64,000 bases of DNA from Chloroflexota bacterium (GCA_005889405.1 VBFY01000014.1:1-64000), one strand, 5' to 3'; positions 41,605 to 50,877 are shown, numbered from the stretch's first letter. Notes: a model not told the origin generated them from the sequence alone. Translations and numbers: made by a program.

Positions 41605-42510
41605 TCAGCGGACCGTGATCGACCAGTAGATGCCGGGATCCTCGAGCCAAGTGGTGCCGTCGATCACGCCGCGCGCGCGCAGCACGTACGAGCCGGGACT
41701 CGAGGGCGCGCGCACCTGGAACTGGAACCAACCGACCTGACCGGGTCCGACGTAGGCGGTCGTCGTCGTCCCGATCCGCGAGGCGGATGGCCATCCGGAG
41801 TCAAGGTCCCAGCGCTGCGCGTCGAGCGGGTCAGCGGTGCCGAGGTTGGCCTGCTGTCCGGGGTTGCCCCGGTACCAGCCGCGGTAGCCGGTGTTGCGCA
41901 GCGCGACGACAAGCGTCGCGGTCTCGCCCGGAGAGAGCGTCACGTCGGGGCTCTGTCCAGACCACGCGCCGTGATAGCCGAGGTCGAACGAGGGAACGGC
42001 CGTCGCGGCGTCGACGATCCCGCCGACATCCATGACCCAATACGCGTGGTAGGTCGACGCGTCGGTGTAGGCGCGCCCGACGCCGATCGCGCGGTAGTTG
42101 GGATTCGTGAGCACCGCGTAGTGCGCCGGGCTGTTGATCCACCCGTTCAGCACCTCGGCCGCGCTCGCGTACCCAGCCGCAATGTTCTCGCCGGTGTAGG
42201 TCTGCGGGCCTGGGTAGCCTGCGTCGGTCATACGCTGGACCGGCGCGCGTCCATCGCGCGAGGTGTGCGAGAAGTAGTCGTAGACCGCCATGTCGGTCGC
42301 CATCCACTTCGAGGCGAACGTGAGTGTGTCGGAGATCGCCAGACGAGCGAGCCCTCGTGCGGCGCGGAAAGAGTTCACAGCTGCCACGAGATCGGATTCG
42401 TTCCCATCCAGAGTCGCGGCCGCGCTCGGGACCGACCCTGGCCACGCGATGAGCACGCAGGCAAGCGCGGCCGAGACGACGATGCGCGGCGCGGCAAGCC
42501 TGAACGACAA
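41605..42510 (-). CDS. Secreted CAP/SCP-domain protein with C-terminal Ig-like domain
   Basis: About 301 aa. The signal peptide (residues 1-31) ends SAAA. A CAP domain follows (about 38-175): AVNSFRAARGLARLAI, FSHTSRDG, YTGENIAAGY and NSPAHYAVLTNPNYRAIGVG. Residues 185-301 are a beta-sandwich: WSGQSPDVTLSPGETATL, NTGYRGWYRG and YVGPGQVGWFQFQVRAPSS. The same domain occurs in the secreted protein at 50847 and resembles the Ig-like NBR1 type. It is probably a cell-surface protein. Confidence 0.87.
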   Translation of the reverse strand: MSFRLAAPRIVVSAALACVLIAWPGSVPSAAATLDGNESDLVAAVNSFRAARGLARLAISDTLTFASKWMATDMAVYDYFSHTSRDGRAPVQRMTDAGYPGPQTYTGENIAAGYASAAEVLNGWINSPAHYAVLTNPNYRAIGVGRAYTDASTYHAYWVMDVGGIVDAATAVPSFDLGYHGAWSGQSPDVTLSPGETATLVVALRNTGYRGWYRGNPGQQANLGTADPLDAQRWDLDSGWPSASRIGTTTTAYVGPGQVGWFQFQVRAPSSPGSYVLRARGVIDGTTWLEDPGIYWSITVR

Positions 42511-42640
42511 CCCTTCCCCTCCTCGCGTCCGGCCTCACTCCGAACACGCGGATTAACTGGGGCTGTGCAGATATGGCACGGTCCTGGCCAGATTTCGTCC
42601 GAATGACGCACGGTCAGGAGGACCGGCGCTCGGTCGATCG

Positions 42641-43105
42641 CTAACGACCCTGCGCGGACGCGATCCACTCGCGCGCGGTGGCGTGCAGCGGCGCATACGC
42701 GTCCCAGGTGGCCCGCGCCCAGCGCCGAAGCACCTCGCCGTAGCGAACGGGATCCTCCGCGTCGACGAGGTCGCGGATCGTGATCGCGCCGTAGGTTGGC
42801 GGCAGCGTGGGCTTCTGGATCGGCGACGGCCCGCTGAGCCAGCGCTGCACCGCGGCGTTGACGGACTGCGCCGTCGACTCGTTCTCAAGCCATGCGCATA
42901 ACCCGGTGAGGTGCGCAGCGAACGACTTGGCGGAGCGTCCGTAGCGATCCGGGTGCTGCATCGCGTACACGTCCACGGCGATCCGGTGATAACGCGCGAA
43001 GCGCATGTCCTCGTATTCGCGCAGACCGATCGACTCGAAGAGGCGCTGGCATCCGGCCGTGCTGCCTGCGACCGCGAGCCCGCAGCTCGCGCAGGCTTCG
43101 GTCAC
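42641..43105 (-). CDS. DUF5946-like protein
   Basis: About 154 aa. A zinc-ribbon-like start EACASCGLAVAG...GCQRLF is followed by HRIAVDVYAMQHPDRYGRS and AKSFAAHLTGLCAWLE, the pattern of DUF5946. GTG 43105 forms a GTGA overlap with the stop of the metallo-beta-lactamase gene, so it is the second gene of a pair. The function is unknown. The open frame extends upstream to 43165 only as shadow. Confidence 0.77.
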   Translation of the reverse strand: MTEACASCGLAVAGSTAGCQRLFESIGLREYEDMRFARYHRIAVDVYAMQHPDRYGRSAKSFAAHLTGLCAWLENESTAQSVNAAVQRWLSGPSPIQKPTLPPTYGAITIRDLVDAEDPVRYGEVLRRWARATWDAYAPLHATAREWIASAQGR

Positions 43106-43827
43106 CGTGGCGCCGTCCCGCGCTCGCGCGCGAGACGTACGGCCTCCTGGAGACCGCGATCCCACGCGTCGCCGTGGCCCGCGAGGACCAGTCGCGCATC
43201 AACGCCTTCGAACCGCGCGAGCGAGGCGTAGGCCTGCTCGTTGTCGGAGTTGAAGTTCGGAAAGAGCTGCGGCCCGGTGGTGCCCGTCATGACGTTGAGC
43301 GTCACGAAGGCATCGCCGACGCAGATGGTGTCGCGCCGTGCGAAATGCAGCGCGGCGCTGCCCGCGGTGTGCCCGGGGACATGGATGACGCGCGGCGTGC
43401 CGGGAACATCGAGCGTCGCGCCGTCGCCGAACGTGGACACCTCGAGGATCGGCAGGGGTCGGAGCAGGCCGTTGCGCAGACCGAAGAGCAGGAACCCAAG
43501 GAGCGGCACGAGCTTGAACCGGCCGAGACCGGCTGGGCCCGGCACCTGGCCTTTCGCACGAAGCTCGTCCAGCTCGTGCACTCGGATCGGCACGCCGCGC
43601 TCGGCCCGGATGCGCTCAGCGAAACCGATGTGATCGGTGTGCGCGTGCGTGAGCACGACGGCGCGCACGTCTTCGAGCGAACGTCCCATCGCGGCGAGCT
43701 CGACCGGGAGCGCGCGCCAGTAGCCGGGCACGCCCGCGTCGACGATCGTGACCGCGCCGGCTTCCTCGAAGAGGTAGACGTTCGCGAGACCCGAGCCGAT
43801 CCGGCGGATGCCCGGACTGATCTCCAC
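43102..43827 (-). CDS. Metallo-beta-lactamase-fold hydrolase
   Basis: About 241 aa from GTG 43827. Zinc ligands are in LTHAHTDHIGF (HxHxDH), VPGHTAGSAAL, GDAFVTLN and LAGHGDAWD. It is a glyoxalase II/lactonase-like member; the substrate cannot be told. It is coupled to the DUF5946 gene by GTGA and divergent from the flavin-oxidase-like gene at 43845 with only 17 bp between start codons. Confidence 0.9.
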   Translation of the reverse strand: MEISPGIRRIGSGLANVYLFEEAGAVTIVDAGVPGYWRALPVELAAMGRSLEDVRAVVLTHAHTDHIGFAERIRAERGVPIRVHELDELRAKGQVPGPAGLGRFKLVPLLGFLLFGLRNGLLRPLPILEVSTFGDGATLDVPGTPRVIHVPGHTAGSAALHFARRDTICVGDAFVTLNVMTGTTGPQLFPNFNSDNEQAYASLARFEGVDARLVLAGHGDAWDRGLQEAVRLARERGTAPR

Positions 43828-43832
43828 GCCGG

Positions 43833-43838
43833 TAGTCT
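43833..43838 (+). promoter_or_regulatory. -10 box TAGTCT (N6 before GTG 43845)
   Basis: The clearest leaderless start: only 17 bp separate two divergent start codons, leaving no room for a leader. Confidence 0.6.
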
Positions 43839-43844
43839 GACCGC

Positions 43845-44372
43845 GTGCCAGTGCAGGATGTGCGCAAGCCGATCTCGGCGGCGCGCCTGCGGTCGATCGC
43901 GAGGCGACTGCTGAACGCAACGGCACTGTGTGCGATATCCACCGTCTCGTCCGACGGGCGCGCGCACATCAACACCGCGTACTTCGCGTCCAGCGCGGCA
44001 TTCGAGATCGTCTGGCTGTCGGCGCCCGAGGCTCGGCATTCGCGGAACGTCCGACGCCAGCCGTCCGTCGCGTTGGCGGTGTACGACTCGACACAGAAGT
44101 GGGGCGGCTTCGATCGGGGTATCCAGCTGTTCGGCGCCGCGCGTGAGCTGTCCGGACGCGTGGCACGCGACGCGGCACGTCTGTACGGCAAAAGGTTCCA
44201 GGCGTACTCGCGCGACGAGATGGGTGCATACCGTTTCTATCGGTTCCGCCCACGAACGCTGAAGCTGTTCCACGAACGCGAGCTAGGCGGCGCGACGTTC
44301 GTGACCGCAAGGGTGTTGCGCGATGGCCGGCTGAGCTGGGAGCGCACCGAGAGATATGTGAGCTCGGCCTGA
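43845..44372 (+). CDS. Pyridoxamine 5'-phosphate oxidase-like FMN-binding protein
   Basis: About 175 aa split-barrel protein. It contains LCAISTVSSDGRAHINTAYF (flavin-binding strand), IVWLSAPEARHSRNVRRQP, VALAVYDSTQKWG and IQLFGAARELS. The group binds FMN, F420 or haem. Its stop overlaps the start of the MFS-cyclic-nucleotide gene (TGATG), so they are co-translated. Confidence 0.85.
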   Translation: MPVQDVRKPISAARLRSIARRLLNATALCAISTVSSDGRAHINTAYFASSAAFEIVWLSAPEARHSRNVRRQPSVALAVYDSTQKWGGFDRGIQLFGAARELSGRVARDAARLYGKRFQAYSRDEMGAYRFYRFRPRTLKLFHERELGGATFVTARVLRDGRLSWERTERYVSSA

Positions 44373-45997
44373 TGCCACGGGCGCCACGTTTCATGCGGGT
44401 CTTCGGCGCGACCCTCCGCGATCCTGATATGCGCCGCATCGAGCTCGCGTACGTCGCCTTCAATACCGCCGAGTGGGCGACGTGGATCGCGATGCTCGTA
44501 TATGCGTACGGACAGGGCGGCGTCGTCGCAAGCGGCATCGTGGCGGTGGCGCAGCTCGTCCCCGCCGCGCTCTTCGCGCCGCTCGGCGCGATCCTCGCCG
44601 ACCGCTACCCGCGCGGGCGCGTGCTCGTTCTCGCGTATGTCGTCCAGGCCATCGCTATGGCGGCGACCGCGGCGGCACTCGCTCTCGACGCACCGCCAGT
44701 TCTCGTCTACGTCCTGGCCGCGATCGCGGCGACCGCGATCACGCTGACGCGTCCCGCGCAGAACGGACTCCTGCCGGTGCTCGCCCCCACACCCGCTGCG
44801 CTCACCGCGGCGAACGCTGCGCTGGGGATGATCGAGAACGCGAGCATCCTCGTCGCGCCGGCCGTCGCCGCCCTATTGCTGACGTTCACCGGGCCGGGTC
44901 TGGTCTACGCCACGATGGCCGCGGCTCTCGCTACGAGTGCTTTCGTCATCGCTGGCATACGAACGCCGAGCCCGATCGACGTCAAGCCACCGGAGCGCGA
45001 AAAGGCGCCCGGTCCACAGCAATCGTTCCGCGTGCTGGCGTCCGACCGCCGCGCACTCGCGCTCGTCGTGGTGCTGGCGTGTCAGGCGATCCAGGTCGGC
45101 GCGCTCGACGTCCTGTTCGTGGCTCTCGCGCTGAGCGTGCTGGACATCGGCGATGCCGGCGTCGGAGTGCTGAACTCTGCGCTTGGGCTCGGAGGTGTCG
45201 TCGGGGCGTTCTTCGCGGCCGCGCTTGCCGGCCGTACGACGCTTCCCCGTTGGGTCGTCTTGGGCATCCTGCTGTGGGGCGGCGGTCTCGCCTCCATCGC
45301 ACTGCTACCGCCGACGGCGATGGTGTTGGCACTCATCGCCGGCGCGGGCGCCGGCCGCAGCTTGATGGACGTTTCCGGTCGCACGCTCCTGCAGCGCGTA
45401 GCGCCGGCCGCCGTGCTCTCAGGCGTGTTCGGTGTGCTCGAGGGCGGCACGATGGCCGCGCTCGCGCTGGGCGCCGCGCTCGCTCCCTTCCTCGTCGATC
45501 GCTTCGGCGTACCGGCTGCGTTCGTCGTGATCGGCGCGCTGCTTCCGATCGTGCTCGCGCTGACTGCCCGCACGCTCTTACGCCTTGAGTCGCTGGCACC
45601 GGTGTCCGCGCGAGCACTCGCCCTTCTTCGGGCCGTGCCGATCTTCGCGCCGCTGCCTGGCGCGACGCTCGAGCGCGTTGCGGCCGAGCTCGAGCGTGTC
45701 GTGGTCCTGACCGGCGACGTGATCGTCCGCGAGGGTGACGTGGGTGACCGGTTCTACCTCATCGATCAGGGCAGCGTCGCTGTCTCGATCGCGGCGCAGC
45801 CGGTACGACGTCTCGGTCCGGGCGAGTTCTTCGGCGAGATCGCGCTCGTGCGCGGCGTGGCCCGCACCGCGACGGTGATCGCGGACGGCGATGTGCGGCT
45901 CTACGCGCTGCGTCGCGCCGAGTTCCTCGCCGCCACGAGGTCACGTCCCGCGAGCGCTCGCGCCGCCGAGGCCATCGCGCGATCTCGCGAGCCCTAG
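44372..45997 (+). CDS. MFS transporter with C-terminal cyclic-nucleotide-binding domain
   Basis: About 541 aa. Residues 1-405 form a 12-helix MFS unit (GAILADRYPRGRVLVLAYV; LARPAQN-like loop TLTRPAQNGLLPVL). Residues 418-541 are a CNB domain: VPIFAPLPGATLERVA, VREGDVGDRFYLIDQGSV and the phosphate cassette EFFGEIALVRGVARTATV with Glu489 and Arg498, so it should bind cAMP or cGMP. Transport is probably gated by the nucleotide. The converging neighbour also ends in a CNB domain. Confidence 0.9.
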   Translation: MPRAPRFMRVFGATLRDPDMRRIELAYVAFNTAEWATWIAMLVYAYGQGGVVASGIVAVAQLVPAALFAPLGAILADRYPRGRVLVLAYVVQAIAMAATAAALALDAPPVLVYVLAAIAATAITLTRPAQNGLLPVLAPTPAALTAANAALGMIENASILVAPAVAALLLTFTGPGLVYATMAAALATSAFVIAGIRTPSPIDVKPPEREKAPGPQQSFRVLASDRRALALVVVLACQAIQVGALDVLFVALALSVLDIGDAGVGVLNSALGLGGVVGAFFAAALAGRTTLPRWVVLGILLWGGGLASIALLPPTAMVLALIAGAGAGRSLMDVSGRTLLQRVAPAAVLSGVFGVLEGGTMAALALGAALAPFLVDRFGVPAAFVVIGALLPIVLALTARTLLRLESLAPVSARALALLRAVPIFAPLPGATLERVAAELERVVVLTGDVIVREGDVGDRFYLIDQGSVAVSIAAQPVRRLGPGEFFGEIALVRGVARTATVIADGDVRLYALRRAEFLAATRSRPASARAAEAIARSREP

Positions 45998-45998
45998 C

Positions 45999-47897
45999 TC
46001 ACATCCGGGGAAGACGCGTGCGGACCGCTCCACGGATCGTCGCGCCCACGCTCGGCGCATCGCGAACGAGCTCGTTGAAGAACTGGCCCGGCAGGACGAG
46101 CGCACGAACATCGGACGTCGCGAGCACCGTGGCGAGACGCGGATAGGAGAAGCTCGCGCCCCACTCGAGCGCCGCGAGCTCACCGAAGAAGTGCCCCGGG
46201 CCCATGTCGTCGATCGGGTTACCGTCCTTAAAGACACGGGCCGTGCCGTCGACGATCACGTAGAACTCGCGACCGACGTCCCACTGCTCGACGATCGCGG
46301 CGCCGGCCGGTATGCGAACCTCGCGCGCCATGCGTGCCACCCGTTCGAGGTCGCGCGCACCGAGAGCCGCGAACAACGCGAGACGCTTGATCGCGGCCGG
46401 ATCCACACGTGGCGCTCCGAGCCAGCCCTCGTCCAGGCGCGGATCGCGGTCGTGCTGGATCACGGACGCCGACGCCGCCGCGTCGTCCACCGCCGCGGTC
46501 TCGAAATGCTGAAGCACCGCCTCGATGTCTTCCCAGCGCGTCGTGTGGTTGAAGACGCACAACCGGATCGCGAAACGGCCGCGCAGTTTCGTCGAGGAGA
46601 CGAAGCCGATCGAGCTACGCGCGAGAAGGCGAACCAGCTGGGAATTCAGCCGCTCGCTGCGGTCCTCGTCGTCGTCGCCGAAGCGTCTGCGGAAGCAGAG
46701 CACGCCGAGCGACGCGGGACTCATGAGCTCGAGCGTCGCGCTGCGCTGGATGCGCTCATGCGCCCGCAGTGCGAGATCGAGGCAGCGGTCGATCGCGACG
46801 CGGAACGCCGCCAGACCGAAATACTGGATCGACAGCCAGACCTTGATCGCGTGCGATGCCCGCGAGAGCTGCATCCCGTAGTCGGCGAAGTTCACCTCTC
46901 GCGGCACCGCGCTCTTCGTGTCTCGCAGGTAGTCCGGATGGATCTCGAACGAGTCGAGGAGCTGCCGTCCCTTGCGGACGAGGAGACAGCCGCATTCGAA
47001 GGGTTGGTAGAGCCACTTGTGCGGATCGAGCGTGACCGAGTCGGCGAGCTCGATGCCCGCGAGAGTGGCGCGGCCGCGCTCGGTGATCGCGGCGAACCCG
47101 CCATACGCGCCGTCGACGTGGAACCACGCGCCACGCTCGCGGCAGATCGCGGCGATCTGGGGCAACGGATCGACGGAACCGGTGCTGGTGGTTCCGGCGG
47201 CCGCGGCGACGAAGAGTGGTTCGCGGCCGGCGCGCGCGTCCGCGTCCATCGCGGCGCTCAATGCTTCGGGACGAAGCCGGTAGCGATCGTCGACCGGCAG
47301 CACGCGTACCTGGTCCGGCCGGAATCCCAGGATGCGCGCGGCGCGCGCGAGGGAAGAGTGTGCCTGGTCCGCGCAGTAGACAACGAGCCGATCCGACATC
47401 GCGCCGACGAGCGACTCGCGCGCGCACGCGAGCGCTGTCATGTTCGCCGCGGAGCCGCCGCTGGTGAGCACTCCGCCCGCGTCGGCCGGATAACCGATCC
47501 AGTCTTTGAACCAGTCGAGGACGACCAGCTCGAGCTGGCTCGGGCCGGCCGACAGTCCCCACGAGCCGACGTCGATGTTGAGTCCGCTCGCGATCAGATC
47601 GCCGAGCGCGGATAGCCAGGTCCCGCAGCCAGGGATGTAGGCGAAGTAGCCAGGGTGCTCGTTGCGCGCCATGAACGGAAGGACGTCTGCCTCGAGACGT
47701 GCGAGGAGCTGATCGAACGGACGCGGCTCCTCGGGAGCCCGCTCGTGCAAACGCGCCGACAGCTCCTCCGGCGAGAGCGAGGTGACCACCGGCGTCGCGT
47801 CCCACGGGCGAGTCAGGCGGTCTGCGACCAGGTCGACGGTGTCCCGCCCAAGCTTGAGCATCGTCTCGGCGTCGAGCCAGAGGGGACCGCTATCCAT
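45999..47897 (-). CDS. PLP-dependent group II decarboxylase fused to a cyclic-nucleotide-binding domain
   Basis: About 632 aa. Residues 1-475 are an aromatic-L-amino-acid/glutamate decarboxylase-type enzyme: HPGYFAYIPG, TSGGSAANMTAL, His180 in ADQAHSSLARA, Asp262 in FHVDGAYGG, and PLP Lys294 in DPHKWLYQPF. Residues 503-632 are a CNB domain: LFAALGARDLERVARM, GREFYVIVDGTARV, and GPGHFFGELAALEWG with Glu573 and Arg587 in the phosphate cassette. The two are in one continuous frame without a junction artefact. ATG 47897 is 1 bp from the stop of the acyl-CoA ligase gene. Confidence 0.92.
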   Translation of the reverse strand: MDSGPLWLDAETMLKLGRDTVDLVADRLTRPWDATPVVTSLSPEELSARLHERAPEEPRPFDQLLARLEADVLPFMARNEHPGYFAYIPGCGTWLSALGDLIASGLNIDVGSWGLSAGPSQLELVVLDWFKDWIGYPADAGGVLTSGGSAANMTALACARESLVGAMSDRLVVYCADQAHSSLARAARILGFRPDQVRVLPVDDRYRLRPEALSAAMDADARAGREPLFVAAAAGTTSTGSVDPLPQIAAICRERGAWFHVDGAYGGFAAITERGRATLAGIELADSVTLDPHKWLYQPFECGCLLVRKGRQLLDSFEIHPDYLRDTKSAVPREVNFADYGMQLSRASHAIKVWLSIQYFGLAAFRVAIDRCLDLALRAHERIQRSATLELMSPASLGVLCFRRRFGDDDEDRSERLNSQLVRLLARSSIGFVSSTKLRGRFAIRLCVFNHTTRWEDIEAVLQHFETAAVDDAAASASVIQHDRDPRLDEGWLGAPRVDPAAIKRLALFAALGARDLERVARMAREVRIPAGAAIVEQWDVGREFYVIVDGTARVFKDGNPIDDMGPGHFFGELAALEWGASFSYPRLATVLATSDVRALVLPGQFFNELVRDAPSVGATIRGAVRTRLPRM

Positions 47898-47898
47898 G

Positions 47899-49473
47899 TC
47901 AGCGCGCCGCGGTGGCGGCCTTCTCCTTCTCGGCCAGCTCGCGCCGCAGGATCTTGCCCGACGCGGTGCGCGGCACCTTGTCGATGAACTCGATCTCGCG
48001 CACGCGCTTGTAGTCGGCGATGCGCTCCTTCACGAAGTCCATGAGCTCGTCGGCCGTGACCGTCGCGCCCGCACGGAGCTGCACGAACGCCTTCGGGATC
48101 TCGCCCGCAGCTTCATCCGGCTTGCCGATCACTCCTGCGTCGGCGACGGCTGGGTGCTCGCAGAGCACCGCTTCGACCTCCGCCGGCCCCACGCCGAATC
48201 CTTTGTACTTGATGAACTCCTTCTTGCGGTCGACGATGAAGACGTAGCCCTTCTCGTCGACCTTGCCGACGTCACCGGTGAAGAACCAACCGTCGCGAAG
48301 TACCGCGGCCGTGTCGTCCGGCTTTCGCCAGTAGCCGCGCATGACCTGTGGTCCGCGGACCGCGATCTCACCGACCTCACCTGGCGCGAGATCGCGTGTT
48401 CCGGTCTCGAGGTCGACGATCCGGTGCTCGGTCCCCGGTACCGTCCGGCCGATCGAGTCGATGATCGCCGCATCTATCGGGTTCGCGTGCGTCACGGGCG
48501 ATGTCTCGGTAAGTCCGTAGCCCTGGATGATCGGAATGTGCGTCCGCTCGACGAGCCTGCGCGCTGGCTCGGGCGCGAGCGGCGCGGCGCCGCTGAAGAA
48601 GAAGCGCACCGACGAAAGGTCGTGGCGGTCCACCTCGGGATGGGCGGCCAGCCCCAGAACGATCGGCGGCACGATGAAGCAGACCGTCGCTTTGTGCCGC
48701 TCGACGAGCGTGAGGTACTCGACCATGTCGAAGCGAGACATGACGACCTGCGTCGCGCCGAGGCTGACCGCGCCGGCCATCAGCAGGTTGAGCGCATAGA
48801 TGTGGAAGTACGGCAACACGTTGACAAAGACGTCCTCGCGGCGCACCGGCGCCGCCGCGAAGAACTGCTGCTGGTTCGCGGTGAGGTTGCGGTGCGTCAG
48901 CATCACGCCCTTGGGGAAGCCCGTGGTCCCGCTGGTGTACGGAAGAGCCGCGAGCTCGTCGAGGTCCGCGCGGAGCGCGGGCGCCGCTCCACTCTCCGAA
49001 ACGAGGTCGTCGAAGCGCGTGACGTCGACGCCCGGCGCATTTCCTGTCCGCGACAGCAGGCGGTCTTCGCCGAGCTCCACCCGGATCGGCTCGACGACCT
49101 GCCAGAGCGCCTCGTGCACGAGGACCGCCTTCGCTCCGGAATCCTCGACCTGGAAGCGCACCTCGCGCTCCTTCGACTGCGCGTTGATCGGGTTCACGAC
49201 CCCGCCGGCTTTCAGGGTCGCGTAGAACGCGATGACGAACTCGATCGAGTTCGGCATGAAGAGCGTCACCCGGTCGCCTCGGGCGATGCCGCGTCGTGCG
49301 AGGGCACCCGCGAGGCGGTCGCTCGCGGCGTCGAGCTCGGCGTAGGTGACGACGCGATCGCCGTGGATCAGCGCGGGCTTCATCGCCACCTCCCGGGCGA
49401 CCTCGCGAAGTCGGTCGTGCAGCGCGACCTCGCGGTACGTGAAGGCCGTCGAATTCCGTGTCTTGAGCGTCAT
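47899..49473 (-). CDS. AMP-dependent acyl/aryl-CoA ligase (4-coumarate-CoA-ligase-like)
   Basis: About 524 aa. It contains LPYTSGTTGFPKGVMLTHRN, IIQGYGLTETSP, WFFTGDVGKVDEKGYVFIVD and the catalytic Lys in RTASGKILRRELAE, the hallmarks of ANL ligases for fatty or aromatic acids. ATG 49473 follows GGGGAGGAG at 6-7 nt. It is the promoter-proximal gene before the decarboxylase-CNB gene (1-bp spacing), which suggests the two act in one pathway on an aromatic or branched acid; the substrate is unknown. Confidence 0.93.
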   Translation of the reverse strand: MTLKTRNSTAFTYREVALHDRLREVAREVAMKPALIHGDRVVTYAELDAASDRLAGALARRGIARGDRVTLFMPNSIEFVIAFYATLKAGGVVNPINAQSKEREVRFQVEDSGAKAVLVHEALWQVVEPIRVELGEDRLLSRTGNAPGVDVTRFDDLVSESGAAPALRADLDELAALPYTSGTTGFPKGVMLTHRNLTANQQQFFAAAPVRREDVFVNVLPYFHIYALNLLMAGAVSLGATQVVMSRFDMVEYLTLVERHKATVCFIVPPIVLGLAAHPEVDRHDLSSVRFFFSGAAPLAPEPARRLVERTHIPIIQGYGLTETSPVTHANPIDAAIIDSIGRTVPGTEHRIVDLETGTRDLAPGEVGEIAVRGPQVMRGYWRKPDDTAAVLRDGWFFTGDVGKVDEKGYVFIVDRKKEFIKYKGFGVGPAEVEAVLCEHPAVADAGVIGKPDEAAGEIPKAFVQLRAGATVTADELMDFVKERIADYKRVREIEFIDKVPRTASGKILRRELAEKEKAATAAR

Positions 49474-49611
49474 GCGGGCTCCTCCCCTGGCGCGCGCCGT
49501 GCGCCGGCGTGATTGTGACCAAACCACGCCGTGCTGTGTAAGCCGCCGGGAGGTGGCGATCAGGGCATTTCAGGATTGCGTCTGGTCAGCTCTGATCCTT
49601 ACAGCGACGGA

Positions 49612-49627
49612 GACCCCACGTGGGGTC
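49612..49627. terminator. 16-bp perfect palindrome in the ligase/tRNA spacer
   Basis: GACCCCACGTGGGGTC followed by CTTATTAG. It lies between the start of the acyl-CoA ligase gene and tRNA-Glu, both on the minus strand. It could end the tRNA transcript or be a protein site. The rest of the 226-bp spacer shows nothing convincing. Confidence 0.35.
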
Positions 49628-49754
49628 CTTATTAGTTCGGCCAGCGCACGTTTCTCGACCTTCCACTGAGCCGAAAAGGCTTCGACCGCGAAGCTGAAAC
49701 CAACTTTCGTAGCACCAGCGCTGACGCAGGTCGACGCGCTGGTTCGATGCGGGT

Positions 49755-49826
49755 AGCCCGTACCGGATTCGAACCGGTGATCTCAGCCTTGAGAGGGCTG
49801 CATCCTAGGCCGCTAGACGAACGGGC
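49755..49826 (-). tRNA. tRNA-Glu (anticodon CTC)
   Basis: On the minus strand the acceptor is GCCCGTT paired with ACGGGC, with one mismatch at the inner end. The D arm is CTAGCGGCCTAGG. The anticodon stem CAGCC/GGCTG holds the loop CTCTCAA, giving anticodon CTC. The T arm is CCGGTTCGAATCCGG. CCA is not encoded. The next gene starts 2 bp beyond its 5' end on the other strand. Confidence 0.9.
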
Positions 49827-49827
49827 C

Positions 49828-50877
49828 GTGGGCTTCCATTGTACCGAGCATGACCTCTCGCGGTCCTCTCGCCCGCTGAGCGATCTCGTCGCGCCGGGCA
49901 TCCGGCGCATCGCCATTCCTCTCCCGATCCGCGGTCTCTCGATCGTCAATGCATATCTCGTCGAGGGCGCACACGGCTGGAGCCTCATCGACGCCGGCAT
50001 GCACACCGCGGAGGCCGAGCAAGCGCTTCGCGCCGGACTGGCCGACGCGGGGATCGGCCTCGAGGACGTGACACGAGTCTTTGTCACGCATCTTCATCCC
50101 GATCACATGGGCATGGCCGGGACGCTCGAGCGCGCCGGCGCCGACGTTCTCATGCATACGCCCGAGATCGCCGCCGCGAGACGGGTGTGGTCGAAAGGAC
50201 ACGAAATGATCGACGCGAGCTACGAGTGGTTCGTGCGCCACGGAATGCCGCGCGACATCGACGAGGGCATGAGACAGGCGTGGATCGCGATGGGCGCACG
50301 CGTCGACGACCTCGACCATGTGAGCGGTGTTGACGACGGCGAGAGCGTCGATCTCGGCGGTCGCGCGACGCGCCTTCGCTGGACGCCGGGCCACACGGAC
50401 TACCACGCGGTCCTGATCGACGAGCGCGATGGGGTGCTCTTCTCGGGCGATCACGTGCTTCCTCGCATCACGTCGAACATCGGGCTCTACCCATCCTCGC
50501 GCGACGATCCGCTCGGCGACTTCCTCGGCGCCCTCGCCCGGCTACGTGACCTGCCTGTGAAACGGGTGCTGCCCGCGCACGGCGATCCGTTCGATGACCT
50601 CGCCGGACGCATCGACGAGCTCCTGGCCCATCACGCCGCGCGCCTTGATGCGACGATCGCCGCGGTCGGTGAATCCGAACGCGACGCGTACACGATCGCC
50701 CGAATGCTCTTTCCTGTACTGCGCTCCCCGCACGAGGAGCGCTTCGCGCTCGCCGAGACACTTGCGCATCTCCGACATCTCGAGCGAAAGGGCCGCGTGC
50801 GCGAGATCGACGGATCGCCCGCGCAGTGGAGCGTCACGCACGCGGCTCAGGGCAGCGTCATCGCCCCGGCGCCGTAG
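49828..50877 (+). CDS. Metallo-beta-lactamase-fold hydrolase
   Basis: About 349 aa if started at GTG 49828; GTC/ATC codons up to 49895 leave room for another start. Zinc ligands are in VFVTHLHPDHMGMAG, WTPGHTDYHA, LFSGDHVLP and LPAHGDPFDD. The C-terminal helical domain (FALAETLAHLRHLERKGRV) resembles the winged helix of lactonase-like or LACTB2-like members. It is convergent with the next gene, overlapping it by 31 bp. Confidence 0.87.
   Translation: MGFHCTEHDLSRSSRPLSDLVAPGIRRIAIPLPIRGLSIVNAYLVEGAHGWSLIDAGMHTAEAEQALRAGLADAGIGLEDVTRVFVTHLHPDHMGMAGTLERAGADVLMHTPEIAAARRVWSKGHEMIDASYEWFVRHGMPRDIDEGMRQAWIAMGARVDDLDHVSGVDDGESVDLGGRATRLRWTPGHTDYHAVLIDERDGVLFSGDHVLPRITSNIGLYPSSRDDPLGDFLGALARLRDLPVKRVLPAHGDPFDDLAGRIDELLAHHAARLDATIAAVGESERDAYTIARMLFPVLRSPHEERFALAETLAHLRHLERKGRVREIDGSPAQWSVTHAAQGSVIAPAP

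Noticed and set aside
49741-49827. Metallo-beta-lactamase frame extended upstream to 49747
   Set aside because: That part overlaps the tRNA-Glu gene on the opposite strand and has no family similarity.
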